A DNA stretch of 64,000 bases. Origin: Enterococcus gilvus ATCC BAA-350 (GTDB taxonomy: Bacteria > Bacillota > Bacilli > Lactobacillales > Enterococcaceae). The position numbers and the translations under genes were made by a program. Positions 9,742 through 18,143 of the stretch are shown here, piece after piece. Below the pieces are notes generated by a model, which was given only the letters and a program-made list of their open reading frames with translations, had not been told where the DNA came from and made no database searches. Positions within the stretch are counted from its first letter, which is position 1; each line of letters begins with the position of its first letter. The DNA is taken from the NCBI RefSeq assembly GCF_000407545.1, contig NZ_ASWH01000001.1:1875501-1939500 (forward strand), given 5' to 3'.

Positions 9742-10347
9742 TTAATCGCCTGATTCTGTCTCTAAAATTTTGCCAGAGTGCGCATCTACCTTGACCTCTG
9801 TCTCAGTCTGTCCATCCACTACCTTGACTTCCCAATACGTCGTGCCAAGTTCCTGCTCTAACGTCCACTCAGAAGCCTTTCCTTTCCCCACATGATCAGC
9901 GGCAATCTCAGAAACTTTTTTAATGCTCAAGAGATTCGTTGCATCTATTTTGTCTTCGTTTCTTTTTACGCCCTCTTGCTCGTCTCTATCCAGCGTTTCT
10001 TCGTGTTCCTTGGAAACTTTTTTAGTCTCCGCGTCCACGTGGAGCTCATACTCTTTTTTGTCGCCGACGCCTTCGATCTTATAAAGATACTTTCCAAAAG
10101 ACGTGTCCAATTCGATCGATGTGATGTCACTGTCTGGATACGCCTCCTGATAAGCACCGATCGCCTCCTCGACGCTCACCTTTACATTAGGATCGCCACT
10201 CCCTTCACTGTTTGATTGGTGATCTTTCGTTTGCTTCGTTTCCTGTGAGGCTGTGGTCGACTCACTAGTCTCATTTGGCTGGGCAGAACACCCTGCTAAC
10301 CCGACGACCATCGTTAAAAACACACTTAACATAAGCTTTTTTGTCAT
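9742..10347 (-). CDS. PepSY-domain lipoprotein
   Basis: A 201-residue secreted lipoprotein. The lipobox VGLAGC places the lipidated cysteine at residue 20, followed by a Ser/Thr/Glu-rich linker (about 21-55) and two PepSY-like repeats (about 57-110 and 135-200; the second has YWEVKVVDGQTETEVKVDAHSGKIL). PepSY lipoproteins are anchored outside the membrane and are thought to modulate proteases or bind ligands. It is monocistronic, and nothing in the context points to a partner. Confidence 0.88.
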   Translation of the reverse strand: MTKKLMLSVFLTMVVGLAGCSAQPNETSESTTASQETKQTKDHQSNSEGSGDPNVKVSVEEAIGAYQEAYPDSDITSIELDTSFGKYLYKIEGVGDKKEYELHVDAETKKVSKEHEETLDRDEQEGVKRNEDKIDATNLLSIKKVSEIAADHVGKGKASEWTLEQELGTTYWEVKVVDGQTETEVKVDAHSGKILETESGD

Positions 10348-10413
10348 TGCTATTCTCTCCCTTTTTGACTGGCATCCTCTTTTTACACGTTCTGAATCGC
10401 TTCAGAAAGTCAA

Positions 10414-10914
10414 TCAACCAAACCTATAGACCATAATAAATTCTTCTTCATTCTCATCACAACTTTCAAACCCGAGACGCAGATACATGTTCTTCGCGGC
10501 GTTCTCTTTTTGAACAGCCAATGATGCTTGTTCGTATCCCGCTTTTTCTAATTTTTCCAGCATTCTCCGCATCAATGCTGTTCCGATACCATATCCTCGA
10601 TATGTCGGATAAAGAGAGAGCGCAAATTCAGGCGTACCGGCATCGATCGAACCAAAGCCCTCAATGTTTCTTACCTAAACAGCACCGATAACATTCATCT
10701 CAACCTCCGCACATAAGCACAGGTCGTCCTCTTCCTTACCAAAATCGCGGATATAAACAGCAATCGAAGGGTCATTGAGTACGGATCTGGGAATCAACGC
10801 ATTCTCATCCCGTTGGAAAATTGCTTGATACAAGAATTCCTTCAATAGAGGATATTCCGGGGAGTAGCCCCTTTTTCCATTATAACTGACAAGCAGAGGG
10901 ATCACCAAAAGCAC
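10414..10914 (-). pseudogene. GNAT acetyltransferase, broken by a nonsense codon
   Basis: The first part (10675-10914) reads SPEYPLLKEFLYQAIFQRDE and ends NVIGAV at a TAG (10675-10677). The same frame continues VRNIEGFGSIDAGTPEFALS, YRGYGIGTALMRRMLEKLEK and EEEFIMVYRFG to a TGA at 10414. Together they form a typical GNAT fold including the acetyl-CoA loop RGYGIGTAL. In relatives the interrupted position is usually Trp, so a single TGG to TAG change explains the stop. The 5' end is also odd: the open frame starts at a GTG with a hydrophobic lead (LLVIPLLVS) not normal for the family, while an ATG with a good AGGAG site at about 10963 runs out of frame. So it is probably damaged at both places. 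Confidence 0.75.
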
Positions 10915-11131
10915 TCCTAAAGCGGTAGCTAGTTGCTAAAAAGGTATCAACTGTTTTAGTCATAGCTTTCTCCTCGTTCATTCCTTGATACTACAAGCAT
11001 GACACAGATGATTTCACAATACTATCTCTATTTATTAAAAAATAGTTTGCTTATAATTTTATGTTTATTATTTTCAGTGAACTTTTTTTGATTTATACTA
11101 ATATTATCAATTGATTGAAAGAAGGTTTCCC

Positions 11132-12610
11132 ATGAGACATGCATTATCTTCTACTAAAAATCGTCAAATTGAATTAATTGAACTGCTGCGAATTGCAAAT
11201 AATTATGTATCCGTGAAAAAATTAGCTGCACGAGTAGACGCCGTTCCTAAAACGATCATCAACGATTGTCAAGAAATCGAGGACCAATGGAGCGACATTG
11301 TTCAAATCGAAAAAAATAGTTCTGGTGAGTTCCATCTCACCGAAAAAGACAACCACACCGTACACGAGATTTTTTCAGATATTCTAAAGGAATCCCCCTC
11401 CTTTCAACTCTTAGAAGTGCTTTTTTTTCAACCGGGGAAATTGCGTACCGATCTTGAAAAAGAATTATTTCTTAGTTCTTCAAGTTTATACAGACGGATC
11501 GTGAAATTAAATGAAGGGCTGCAAATGCGCGGATTGGAGATCGATCGAAATCATCTGGAGCTTGTTGGAGAGGATGAGGGACAAGTTCGCTTTTTCATGG
11601 CGGGCTATTTTATGGAGGTCTATGATTGCTATGAATGGCCGTTTGAAATGGATCAGCAGAGGATTCTTAAAGCCGTTGATCAACTGGACGACCAATTTGG
11701 TTTAAGCTTGAATTTTTATCAAAAGACTGAATGTGCCTTTTTATTGGCAGTTTCACTGATTCGGCAAGAACAAGGATTTTTCAATCATCTTAGACAAAAC
11801 GAACTGTCGATCGCCCACTTCGAAGCGTTTGAACAGCCGCTCAATGAATTAGTCGCTCAATTTCGAGAACCGTTGACAGAAAAGGAACGGGATGATCTGT
11901 GCCAAACCATTTTTTGGTATGATTTCGCTTGGGACAATGCTGAGGAGACGCTGCGCATCGAACGGCTGTGCAATCATATTCTCGATCTTATTATCGACGC
12001 GTTAAACGTAGGCATATCTGACACGAGTCGAGAGAACTGCCTGCAATTGCTAAAATCTGTCTACGCGTCTTACAAAGCTTATTCTTATGAGAAATACATT
12101 GCCTACAACCGAGACCTTTACAATAGTTTGAATGTTCAAAGAGATTTCTCTGTTTTTAGCAGAGTCCTCGAAAAAACACTGCGTGACCAAGAAGCAAAGA
12201 CTCAGTTTCCTTGGTACTCTATGTTTTATCATCTGATCTTATTCAGGTTATTCATCTACTGGGAAGATTTGCCCGAACAATTAGACGCCATTAGAAAACC
12301 CGTCACGACAGAGATCTGCAGCGATTTGGGCGCAAAGCATGCCCAGCTCTTGGCCTACTATTTAAAGAAGCATTACCAAGAGAAAGTCGCTCTGGATATA
12401 CGTCCTGAAAAAATTTATTCCAATGAGTCACCGGAATCGTTACGCTCCGATCTTTACGTCACGAATTTTTCAACCCCAGCGATACCCAAGGAACGGCTAT
12501 TTGTTGTGGAGGATGTTCCCTCTGTTAAAAATTTAACTGCGTTAGGCAAGAAGATCGAAGAATACAGGATGAATACCTTGATCAAGCAATTGGCTTACTT
12601 AAATGAATAA
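11132..12610 (+). CDS. Mga-like helix-turn-helix regulator
   Basis: A 492-residue regulator. The N-terminus (about 12-110) carries two helix-turn-helix segments (VSVKKLAARVDAVPKTIINDC and LSSSSLYRRIVKLNEGLQMRG) as in the Mga/AtxA family. The rest is helical, PRD-like and ends with a degenerate EIIB-like part. A TTG at 11111 is in frame, but the ATG at 11132 sits 7 bp after GAAGG and is preferred. Such regulators control surface or carbohydrate genes in enterococci and streptococci. No target is obvious nearby. Confidence 0.8.
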   Translation: MRHALSSTKNRQIELIELLRIANNYVSVKKLAARVDAVPKTIINDCQEIEDQWSDIVQIEKNSSGEFHLTEKDNHTVHEIFSDILKESPSFQLLEVLFFQPGKLRTDLEKELFLSSSSLYRRIVKLNEGLQMRGLEIDRNHLELVGEDEGQVRFFMAGYFMEVYDCYEWPFEMDQQRILKAVDQLDDQFGLSLNFYQKTECAFLLAVSLIRQEQGFFNHLRQNELSIAHFEAFEQPLNELVAQFREPLTEKERDDLCQTIFWYDFAWDNAEETLRIERLCNHILDLIIDALNVGISDTSRENCLQLLKSVYASYKAYSYEKYIAYNRDLYNSLNVQRDFSVFSRVLEKTLRDQEAKTQFPWYSMFYHLILFRLFIYWEDLPEQLDAIRKPVTTEICSDLGAKHAQLLAYYLKKHYQEKVALDIRPEKIYSNESPESLRSDLYVTNFSTPAIPKERLFVVEDVPSVKNLTALGKKIEEYRMNTLIKQLAYLNE

Positions 12611-12614
12611 GTAA

Positions 12615-12657
12615 AAGGAAGAGCGGATAATGGACCATTCCGAACTTCCTTTTTTTA
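12615..12657 (+). terminator. Probable terminator after the Mga-like gene
   Basis: An imperfect stem (GGAAG..CGGA pairing with TCCG..CTTCC) is followed by TTTTTTT. Confidence 0.5.
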
Positions 12658-12705
12658 ACTTACTTGGTCTTTTGAGCGTTGCTTAAATCCGCCGTGCGCG
12701 CCTGT

Positions 12706-13521
12706 TTAATCCTTAGCTACGACAAAGCCAGATTCGGTGACCCAATTGTCTGGATTTGGATCTTCTGCCGGAGAGACATGGCTGATATTGATCATTGGTC
12801 CGACGATCGAATACCCATTCGCCTCCAGCCATTCCCCAATGGTTTGTGTGACCTTTGGCATTTGATCAAAGCTGCCGCTGAAGGTGACCGATGCTAGCGT
12901 AAAAGCTGGCTCCTTCTTATAGTCAACACGCCCAACGTTTCCAGCTTCATCCACGATCGTTGTTTGAACCTCCACATCCGCATTTTTCTCAACGTATTCC
13001 ACATCATGAAAGACAGTCAGATTCATTGGCGGCTGTGTCATTTTTGCCTTGGCGGCTTCCATCTTGTGCTGCAGCTTTTGCCACAGGTCACCCTCCAGCG
13101 AATAATCAGCAATGACTTCCCGCACACTTAAGATCGTTCGTTCTGGGATTTCTTTTACTACGACAGGGTAGTTTAACATTTTCTTTCCTTCTTTCATTTG
13201 CTGCTGGAGAAGTGCGATCATGCGCTGTTTCTTCACAAGCTCTGATAACTCTTCCTGCACCCGCACTTCCTGCAGCTTGTAATGTTGTTCTAAAAACTCT
13301 AAATCATTCATTTCAATAATCTCTTTGATCGTTTTTAAAGGCAATCCGGTTTGCTGCAGCAGTTTGATTTGATTCAAGCGGGACAACTGACCTGCGGAAT
13401 AATAGCGATAGTTGGTTTGCTCATCAATTTTTTCCGGTGTCAGTAAGCCCAATGCGGCATAATGATCCAGTGTCCGGACGGTCGTATTTGATAGTTTTGA
13501 GAATTCTCCAATTTTAAACAT
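12706..13521 (-). CDS. MerR-family regulator with GyrI-like effector domain
   Basis: A 271-residue protein: MerR winged helix at 1-70 (MFKIGEFSKLSNTTVRTLDHY and the wing NYRYYSAGQLSRL), a dimerisation coiled coil (about 75-115) and a C-terminal GyrI-like/BmrR-type effector-binding domain (about 120-271). This resembles drug-sensing regulators such as BmrR and BltR. It has its own ribosome site, AGAAGGAGAG. No efflux gene is adjacent, so the target is unknown. Confidence 0.88.
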   Translation of the reverse strand: MFKIGEFSKLSNTTVRTLDHYAALGLLTPEKIDEQTNYRYYSAGQLSRLNQIKLLQQTGLPLKTIKEIIEMNDLEFLEQHYKLQEVRVQEELSELVKKQRMIALLQQQMKEGKKMLNYPVVVKEIPERTILSVREVIADYSLEGDLWQKLQHKMEAAKAKMTQPPMNLTVFHDVEYVEKNADVEVQTTIVDEAGNVGRVDYKKEPAFTLASVTFSGSFDQMPKVTQTIGEWLEANGYSIVGPMINISHVSPAEDPNPDNWVTESGFVVAKD

Positions 13522-13634
13522 CTGTCTGCTCTCCTTCTTGTTTTGCTAGCTTACCTATAGTATAGAGTCCCACGTAGCGTGCGAGTCAATCCTAAATGAC
13601 TTATTTTTTATAAAATCTACGCAAGCAAAAAAAA

Positions 13635-13657
13635 GCAGCGTGCCTATTGGACGCTGC
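13635..13657 (-). terminator. Terminator downstream of the VOC gene
   Basis: The stem GCAGCGT/ACGCTGC reads on the minus strand into a run of T residues (the A8 tract on the plus strand). It ends the leftward LacI/VOC transcript. Confidence 0.75.
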
Positions 13658-13713
13658 CTTCTCTGTCTAAGATCTATTCAAACGTTTCATTCGTAAAGTT
13701 TTTAGAGGATTTT

Positions 13714-13749
13714 CTTTTCAAATCAAAAGTAAAAACGGCATTTACTTTC
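13714..13749 (-). repeat. Intergenic repeat, inverted copy of the 9565 unit
   Basis: On the minus strand this reads GAAAGTAAATGCCG, then TACTTTTGATTTGAAAAG. It matches 9565-9600 (GAAAGTAAATGCGG, TACTTTACATTTGAAATG) at most positions. Confidence 0.55.
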
Positions 13750-13793
13750 CAAACAGAAAGTCTCTCGAAAAATGCGAGACACTCCCCTATCCT

Positions 13794-14174
13794 TTAATCC
13801 GTTGTTAATTCAATCAAATTTCCTTCTGGATCTTGAATGACCGCTTCATAATACCCGTCGCCTGTAGTTCTTGGGCCGTTCAATAATGGAAAGCCGTCGG
13901 CAAGAAATTGTTCAACAAACCGATCGACATCTTCTTTTCCTCCAACAGAGATCGCCAAATGAGTATAGCCCAAGCTATCAGCCACACGATTCGATAGATG
14001 CTGCTTGGAGGTTAATTCCAACCGGCTGCCAGAATCGAAGCTGAGAAAATACGACATAAACCCGGTCTTCTTATTATGATAACGTTCTGTACTGCTGACT
14101 TGAAAATATGTTTCGTAAAATGTTTTCATTTTTTCTAAATCCTTGGTCCAAATTGCTACATGTTCAATATGCAT
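13794..14174 (-). CDS. VOC-family (glyoxalase-like) protein
   Basis: A 126-residue single-domain vicinal-oxygen-chelate protein with repeated beta-alpha-beta-beta-beta units. It starts MHIEHVAIWTKDLEKMKTFY and ends with YYEAVIQDPEGNLIELT, which carries the metal-ligand glutamate. The family includes glyoxalase I-like lyases, dioxygenases and antibiotic-binding proteins; the substrate is unknown. It lies 34 bp downstream of the LacI-type gene and is probably cotranscribed with it. Confidence 0.85.
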   Translation of the reverse strand: MHIEHVAIWTKDLEKMKTFYETYFQVSSTERYHNKKTGFMSYFLSFDSGSRLELTSKQHLSNRVADSLGYTHLAISVGGKEDVDRFVEQFLADGFPLLNGPRTTGDGYYEAVIQDPEGNLIELTTD

Positions 14175-14208
14175 ATTTAAACAATCCTTTCTTTTTTCAA
14201 ACCTTCGT

Positions 14209-15156
14209 CTATCTTCTTATGATCCGCGGTTCCAGCGCTAGATCTATTGTTTCTTGATCCGATAAGAGGTAATCAATGACTTTCGGTCCAATCTCATCAG
14301 GTAAAAAATCAATCGTTGTGAATTCCAGAAGCTGACTATAGGGTAAATTTCCTTCCCCAATAAGCCGGAACTCCTTTTTGTGAGTGAAGCCTAGCTCTTG
14401 CAGCCCATGAATGATCCCAGCCGCGGTATCATCGGCGTTCGCATAGATCACTTCAGGAAGCGGCAACTTTTTATACGTTTCTTTTGCCCAATGATACCCT
14501 TCCTCATAGCCCTCTATACCAGTAAAAAAATTGGTTCCTTCACTGACCTCGCCAAAGTAGCGTTCATAACATTCCGCCTTGTCGCGAGCACTGGTACTTT
14601 GCGATAAAGGCCGCTTATTCGTAAAGCTGACTTTAGAGACGCCTTCTTGCGAAAGTTCCTTAAACACCTGTTCATAGGCACTTTTTCGATTGGGATAGAT
14701 CATCGGTATTTTTGGTTCAGCTACTTTTTCTGTAGAAATGATCCTGCCTCTTGACTTGATCTTTTTCCAGTTTCCTAGATCTTTCGCCCGCGAAACCAAA
14801 ATCAAGCCGTCGATCATCCGCTTTTCCAGTAAAGCATAGTAATCATTCTCTGTTTGCTCATCATAGTAGGTGGGCAATAGAAGCACCTGGTAGCCCTTTT
14901 CTCTAGCATGAAACAACAAGCTGTTCACGAGACGATCATAACAGGAGCTATTATAAGGCAGCGTCACACCCAAGGTATAATTTTTGCCATTGCTTAGCTT
15001 GATCGCGTTGCCGTTGACCACATACCCTGTCTCTTCAATCACACGTTGGACCTTTTCCCGAATCTCTTCTGAAACATATTGATGGTTATTGATCACTCGT
15101 GAGACGGTGGTCTTCGAAACGTCTGCCATCTTAGCGATATCTCGGATAGTTACCAA
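14209..15156 (-). CDS. LacI-family transcriptional regulator
   Basis: A 315-residue repressor: LacI helix-turn-helix TIRDIAKMADVSKTTVSRVI followed by the hinge, then a periplasmic-binding-protein-like sensor (about 60-315) with YANADDTAAGIIHGLQELGF typical of the family. The upstream palindrome at 15197-15212 lies between its likely -35 and -10 boxes, which suggests autorepression. Sugar ligand and target operon are not evident; the hydrogenase operon is about 500 bp away on the other strand. Confidence 0.9.
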   Translation of the reverse strand: MVTIRDIAKMADVSKTTVSRVINNHQYVSEEIREKVQRVIEETGYVVNGNAIKLSNGKNYTLGVTLPYNSSCYDRLVNSLLFHAREKGYQVLLLPTYYDEQTENDYYALLEKRMIDGLILVSRAKDLGNWKKIKSRGRIISTEKVAEPKIPMIYPNRKSAYEQVFKELSQEGVSKVSFTNKRPLSQSTSARDKAECYERYFGEVSEGTNFFTGIEGYEEGYHWAKETYKKLPLPEVIYANADDTAAGIIHGLQELGFTHKKEFRLIGEGNLPYSQLLEFTTIDFLPDEIGPKVIDYLLSDQETIDLALEPRIIRR

Positions 15157-15187
15157 TGAACTCCCCTCCTTATAGATCCTGTATTCA

Positions 15188-15217
15188 CTATAAACGATGG
15201 GACGCGTCCCATGTCAA
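15188..15217 (-). promoter_or_regulatory. LacI-type promoter with palindromic operator
   Basis: On the minus strand TTGACA (15212-15217) is followed at 17-18 bp by a TTTATAG -10 region. The spacer holds the perfect 16-bp palindrome ATGGGACGCGTCCCAT (15197-15212). A repressor bound there would block RNA polymerase. Confidence 0.7.
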
Positions 15218-15663
15218 CTATTTTTTGCCGCTTTTTTACGGAGACCGACGGGCATCCTCCATTTTCTCGCCACAGCAACAGCCATTCTTATCTTAGAATG
15301 TGTGTCCTAAAGCATTCATTGCACGTTCTTTGATTAGAACCTTCTACGCATAAAAATTAAAATAACCAACTAAACACCCGTCATCTTTAACGAATAGCTT
15401 AAAATTAACGTTCTAGCATATCCTTGTCTTTTTTTATAACGTTATGGAAACAACCATTCGACGCCAGAAATCGAATGGGACACTCTTCTAATTATTTTCC
15501 ATCTAACTATTCTACTTCGAGAACAGTTCTCATTCTCATTTGTATAATTAATCACAAACTTGTACCTTTTTTTGATATACTTATTTTAAATAGAATAATT
15601 TTTTTGGAGTTACTTTGTAATTATTTAGAATAATTGAGGCAAGAAAGGAGGACATAAAAACAG
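15218..15663. other. Intergenic region before the hydrogenase operon
   Basis: About 450 bp without a credible gene. It is increasingly AT-rich toward 15663 and ends in AAGGAGG 5 bases upstream of the DNA triplet before the hndA start. It should contain the hydrogenase promoter; I see no clear operator. Confidence 0.5.
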
Positions 15664-16164
15664 ATGAATACTGAAGCAGTGTTTGAATTTATTGAAACAG
15701 AAAGTCAACACCAAGAATTTCAATCCAGCATCGAGAACTTAAAAGGACAACGCGGTGCCCAGATGCCCGCCCTGCAAGAGGTACAACGAATTTATGGGTA
15801 CTTGCCTATCGAAATAATGAAAAGGCTTTCTACAGAATTAGCTATTCCTATGGAAGAACTTTATAGCACAGCGACCTTCTACGCACAGTTTACCTTTGTG
15901 CCTAAAGGCGACTATACCATCAGTGTCTGTATGGGAACCGCCTGCTACGTTAAAGGTGCCGGCGACATTTTAGATTCTTATGCGACGGATCTGGCTATTG
16001 ATCCCGGGGAAACAACTGCCGATCGCAAGTTTACTTTAGAATCTTGCCGGTGTATCGGCGCCTGCGGACTCGCACCTGTATTGACGGTGAATGAAGAAGT
16101 CTATGGTCGTTTGACAAAGAAAAAAGCCGATAAAGTCTTGGTTACGTATCAAAAGAAAGAATGA
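15664..16164 (+). CDS. hndA: NuoE/HndA-like [2Fe-2S] subunit of NAD(P)-linked hydrogenase
   Basis: A 166-residue thioredoxin-like ferredoxin of the complex I 24-kDa (NuoE) family. The cluster ligands are visible as CMGTAC and the later CRCIGAC pair (Cx4C ... Cx3C). It is preceded by AAGGAGG. In Hnd-type and other bifurcating [FeFe] hydrogenases this subunit passes electrons between the flavin subunit and the rest of the complex. It is the first gene of hndA-hndC-hndD; no separate hndB gene is present, though the next gene carries a similar domain at its N-terminus. Confidence 0.9.
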   Translation: MNTEAVFEFIETESQHQEFQSSIENLKGQRGAQMPALQEVQRIYGYLPIEIMKRLSTELAIPMEELYSTATFYAQFTFVPKGDYTISVCMGTACYVKGAGDILDSYATDLAIDPGETTADRKFTLESCRCIGACGLAPVLTVNEEVYGRLTKKKADKVLVTYQKKE

Positions 16165-16266
16165 TCATGAACCGCCTTTTCCAAAGATTCCCTTCCTATT
16201 GATGTTAAAAAGAATTTTGGAATTTTGTTGTTGTCAGACGAAGCCTCAAGAGTCAGGAGTAAAAAT

Positions 16267-18042
16267 ATGAGAGATTGGAATGCGTTAAAAGAACTTCGAG
16301 ACACGTATCGTCACGCGGTCATGATGCGGTTAGATGAAGATGCGGTCTCAGAAAATGAGTATGAGAAAGAAATCCTCGTCTGCGCGGGTACCGGCTGTAT
16401 CTCCTCTAAAAGCGGCGATTTTGTCGATGCACTAAAAGAAGAATTGGCGAAAAACCAATTAACGGAGAAAGTAAATATCGTAAAAACCGGTTGCTTCGGC
16501 TTATGCGCCCAAGGACCGATCGTGATCATCTATCCAGAAGCGGTCTTCTACCATCAAGTTCAGCCAAAGCACGCGAAAAAAATCGTTTCGGAACATTTGA
16601 TCAAAGGCAACTTGGTCGAGAAATTGCTTTATCATGATGCAGATACTAAGGAAATCATCAATAAGCTGATGGATACGCCCTTCTACCACAAGCAAAAGCG
16701 TGTTGCTTTGAGAAATTGCGGTCGGATCGATCCAGAGAAAATTGAAGAATACATTGCATTTGACGGGTACCAAGCCTTGGCTGCCGTGGTAAATACGTAT
16801 TCTCGCGACGAGGTGCTGCAAACATTGGAAACCTCTGGACTGCGGGGACGAGGCGGCGCCGGCTTCCCAACATTCATGAAATGGTCCTTTGCCAAGGCCA
16901 GTCAATCAGATCAAAAATATGTGATTTGTAATGCCGATGAAGGCGACCCGGGAGCATTCATGGACCGATCCGTCTTAGAGGGAGATCCTCATGCGGTCAT
17001 TGAAGCGATGGCGATCGCAGGCTACACGATTGGCGCCAACCAAGGCTATATCTACGTGCGCGCAGAATACCCGATCGCTGTGAATCGTTTACGAATCGCG
17101 ATCGATCAAGCTCGGCAGGAAGGCGTTCTAGGGCAGCACATCTTCGGCAGTGATTTTTCATTTGATTTGGATCTGCGTTTAGGTGCAGGTGCTTTCGTCT
17201 GTGGCGAAGAAACGGCCTTACTAGAAAGTATCGAAGGCCACCGTGGAGAACCGCGTCCACGACCGCCATTTCCAGCAGTCAAAGGCTTATTCGGAAAACC
17301 AACGATCGTTAATAATGTGGAGACATTGGCGAACATTCCTCAAATCATCCTTAAAGGACCAGAATGGTTTGCCGGTTTCGGAACAGAACAATCAAGAGGA
17401 ACCAAGGTCTTTGCCCTTGGCGGCAAAATCCAAAACACCGGTCTTGTTGAGATTCCGATGGGAACTACACTTAAGGAGATCGTAGAAGACATCGGCGGTG
17501 GTATTCCTAACGGGAAGAAATTCAAAGCTGCTCAGACAGGCGGCCCTTCTGGCGGCTGTATTCCACAAGAGCATTATGATGTGCCGATCGATTATGAAAA
17601 TCTGAAAAAGATCGGTTCAATGATGGGTTCTGGCGGTTTGATCGTGATGGACGAAGACAACTGCATGGTGGACATCGCAAAGTTCTTCTTAGAATTTACA
17701 GTAGAAGAAAGCTGCGGAAAATGCGTGCCTTGTCGCGTCGGAACAAAACGGCTATTGGAAATCCTTGATAAAATCACGATGGGAAAAGCAACGTTGGATG
17801 ATTTAGATCGAATGGAAGAACTTTGCCACCATATTCAAGAAAACTCACTCTGCGGGCTTGGGCAAACAGCTCCGAATCCCGTACTCTCCACCTTCCGCTA
17901 TTTCAAAGAGGAATACTTAGCACATGTCGAAGAACGACGCTGTCCTTCTGGTGTCTGTAAAAACTTGATTCAGTACCGGATCGTACCGGCTGCCGTGCCT
18001 GTGCCAAAGGATGCCCAGTCAGTGCCATCAGCGGCGAAGTGA
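16267..18042 (+). CDS. hndC: NuoF/HndC-like flavin NADH-binding subunit, frameshifted at its C-terminus
   Basis: The open frame gives 591 residues. A thioredoxin-like [2Fe-2S] domain comes first (about 35-120, CAGTGCIS and CFGLCAQ), then the 51-kDa NAD/FMN domain (GLRGRGGAGFPTFMKW; SLBB region), then the [4Fe-4S] motif ESCGKCVPCRVGTKR. The start at 16267 has AGGAG upstream. After QYRIVP the frame runs into AAVPVPKDAQSVPSAAK and stops at 18042. A neighbouring frame from 17991 encodes the expected ferredoxin tail. Homologues normally have both parts in one chain, so this gene has lost its frame. It supplies the NAD(P)H site of the bifurcating hydrogenase, and without the tail electron transfer to the hydrogenase subunit may fail. 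Confidence 0.9.
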   Translation: MRDWNALKELRDTYRHAVMMRLDEDAVSENEYEKEILVCAGTGCISSKSGDFVDALKEELAKNQLTEKVNIVKTGCFGLCAQGPIVIIYPEAVFYHQVQPKHAKKIVSEHLIKGNLVEKLLYHDADTKEIINKLMDTPFYHKQKRVALRNCGRIDPEKIEEYIAFDGYQALAAVVNTYSRDEVLQTLETSGLRGRGGAGFPTFMKWSFAKASQSDQKYVICNADEGDPGAFMDRSVLEGDPHAVIEAMAIAGYTIGANQGYIYVRAEYPIAVNRLRIAIDQARQEGVLGQHIFGSDFSFDLDLRLGAGAFVCGEETALLESIEGHRGEPRPRPPFPAVKGLFGKPTIVNNVETLANIPQIILKGPEWFAGFGTEQSRGTKVFALGGKIQNTGLVEIPMGTTLKEIVEDIGGGIPNGKKFKAAQTGGPSGGCIPQEHYDVPIDYENLKKIGSMMGSGGLIVMDEDNCMVDIAKFFLEFTVEESCGKCVPCRVGTKRLLEILDKITMGKATLDDLDRMEELCHHIQENSLCGLGQTAPNPVLSTFRYFKEEYLAHVEERRCPSGVCKNLIQYRIVPAAVPVPKDAQSVPSAAK

Positions 18043-18131
18043 AACAAGTGCATGAAATTGATCAGTCGATCTGTACGAAATGCGGCTTGTGTATTGATAC
18101 TTGTCGCTATGATGCAATCACAGTCATATAG
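17991..18131 (+). pseudogene. hndC: Out-of-frame 2x[4Fe-4S] ferredoxin tail of hndC
   Basis: In the frame shifted relative to the main hndC frame, codons from 17991 read CRACAKGCPVSAISGEVKQV and then ICTKCGLCIDTCRYDAITVI to a TAG at 18129-18131. That is the usual C-terminal ferredoxin domain, except that the first cysteine of the first cluster is missing. Coding character is high and it ends exactly at the ribosome site of the next gene. There is no start codon or ribosome site of its own. Confidence 0.85.
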
Positions 18132-18143
18132 GAGGTGGAGCAA

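Noticed and set aside
16501..16905. Long minus-strand ORF opposite hndC
   Set aside because: Shadow of the strongly conserved plus-strand hndC frame; no ribosome site or family features.
17986..18042. Programmed frameshift joining hndC to its ferredoxin tail
   Set aside because: No slippery heptamer or downstream stimulatory structure is evident, and the first cluster cysteine would still be missing; a deletion explains the sequence better.
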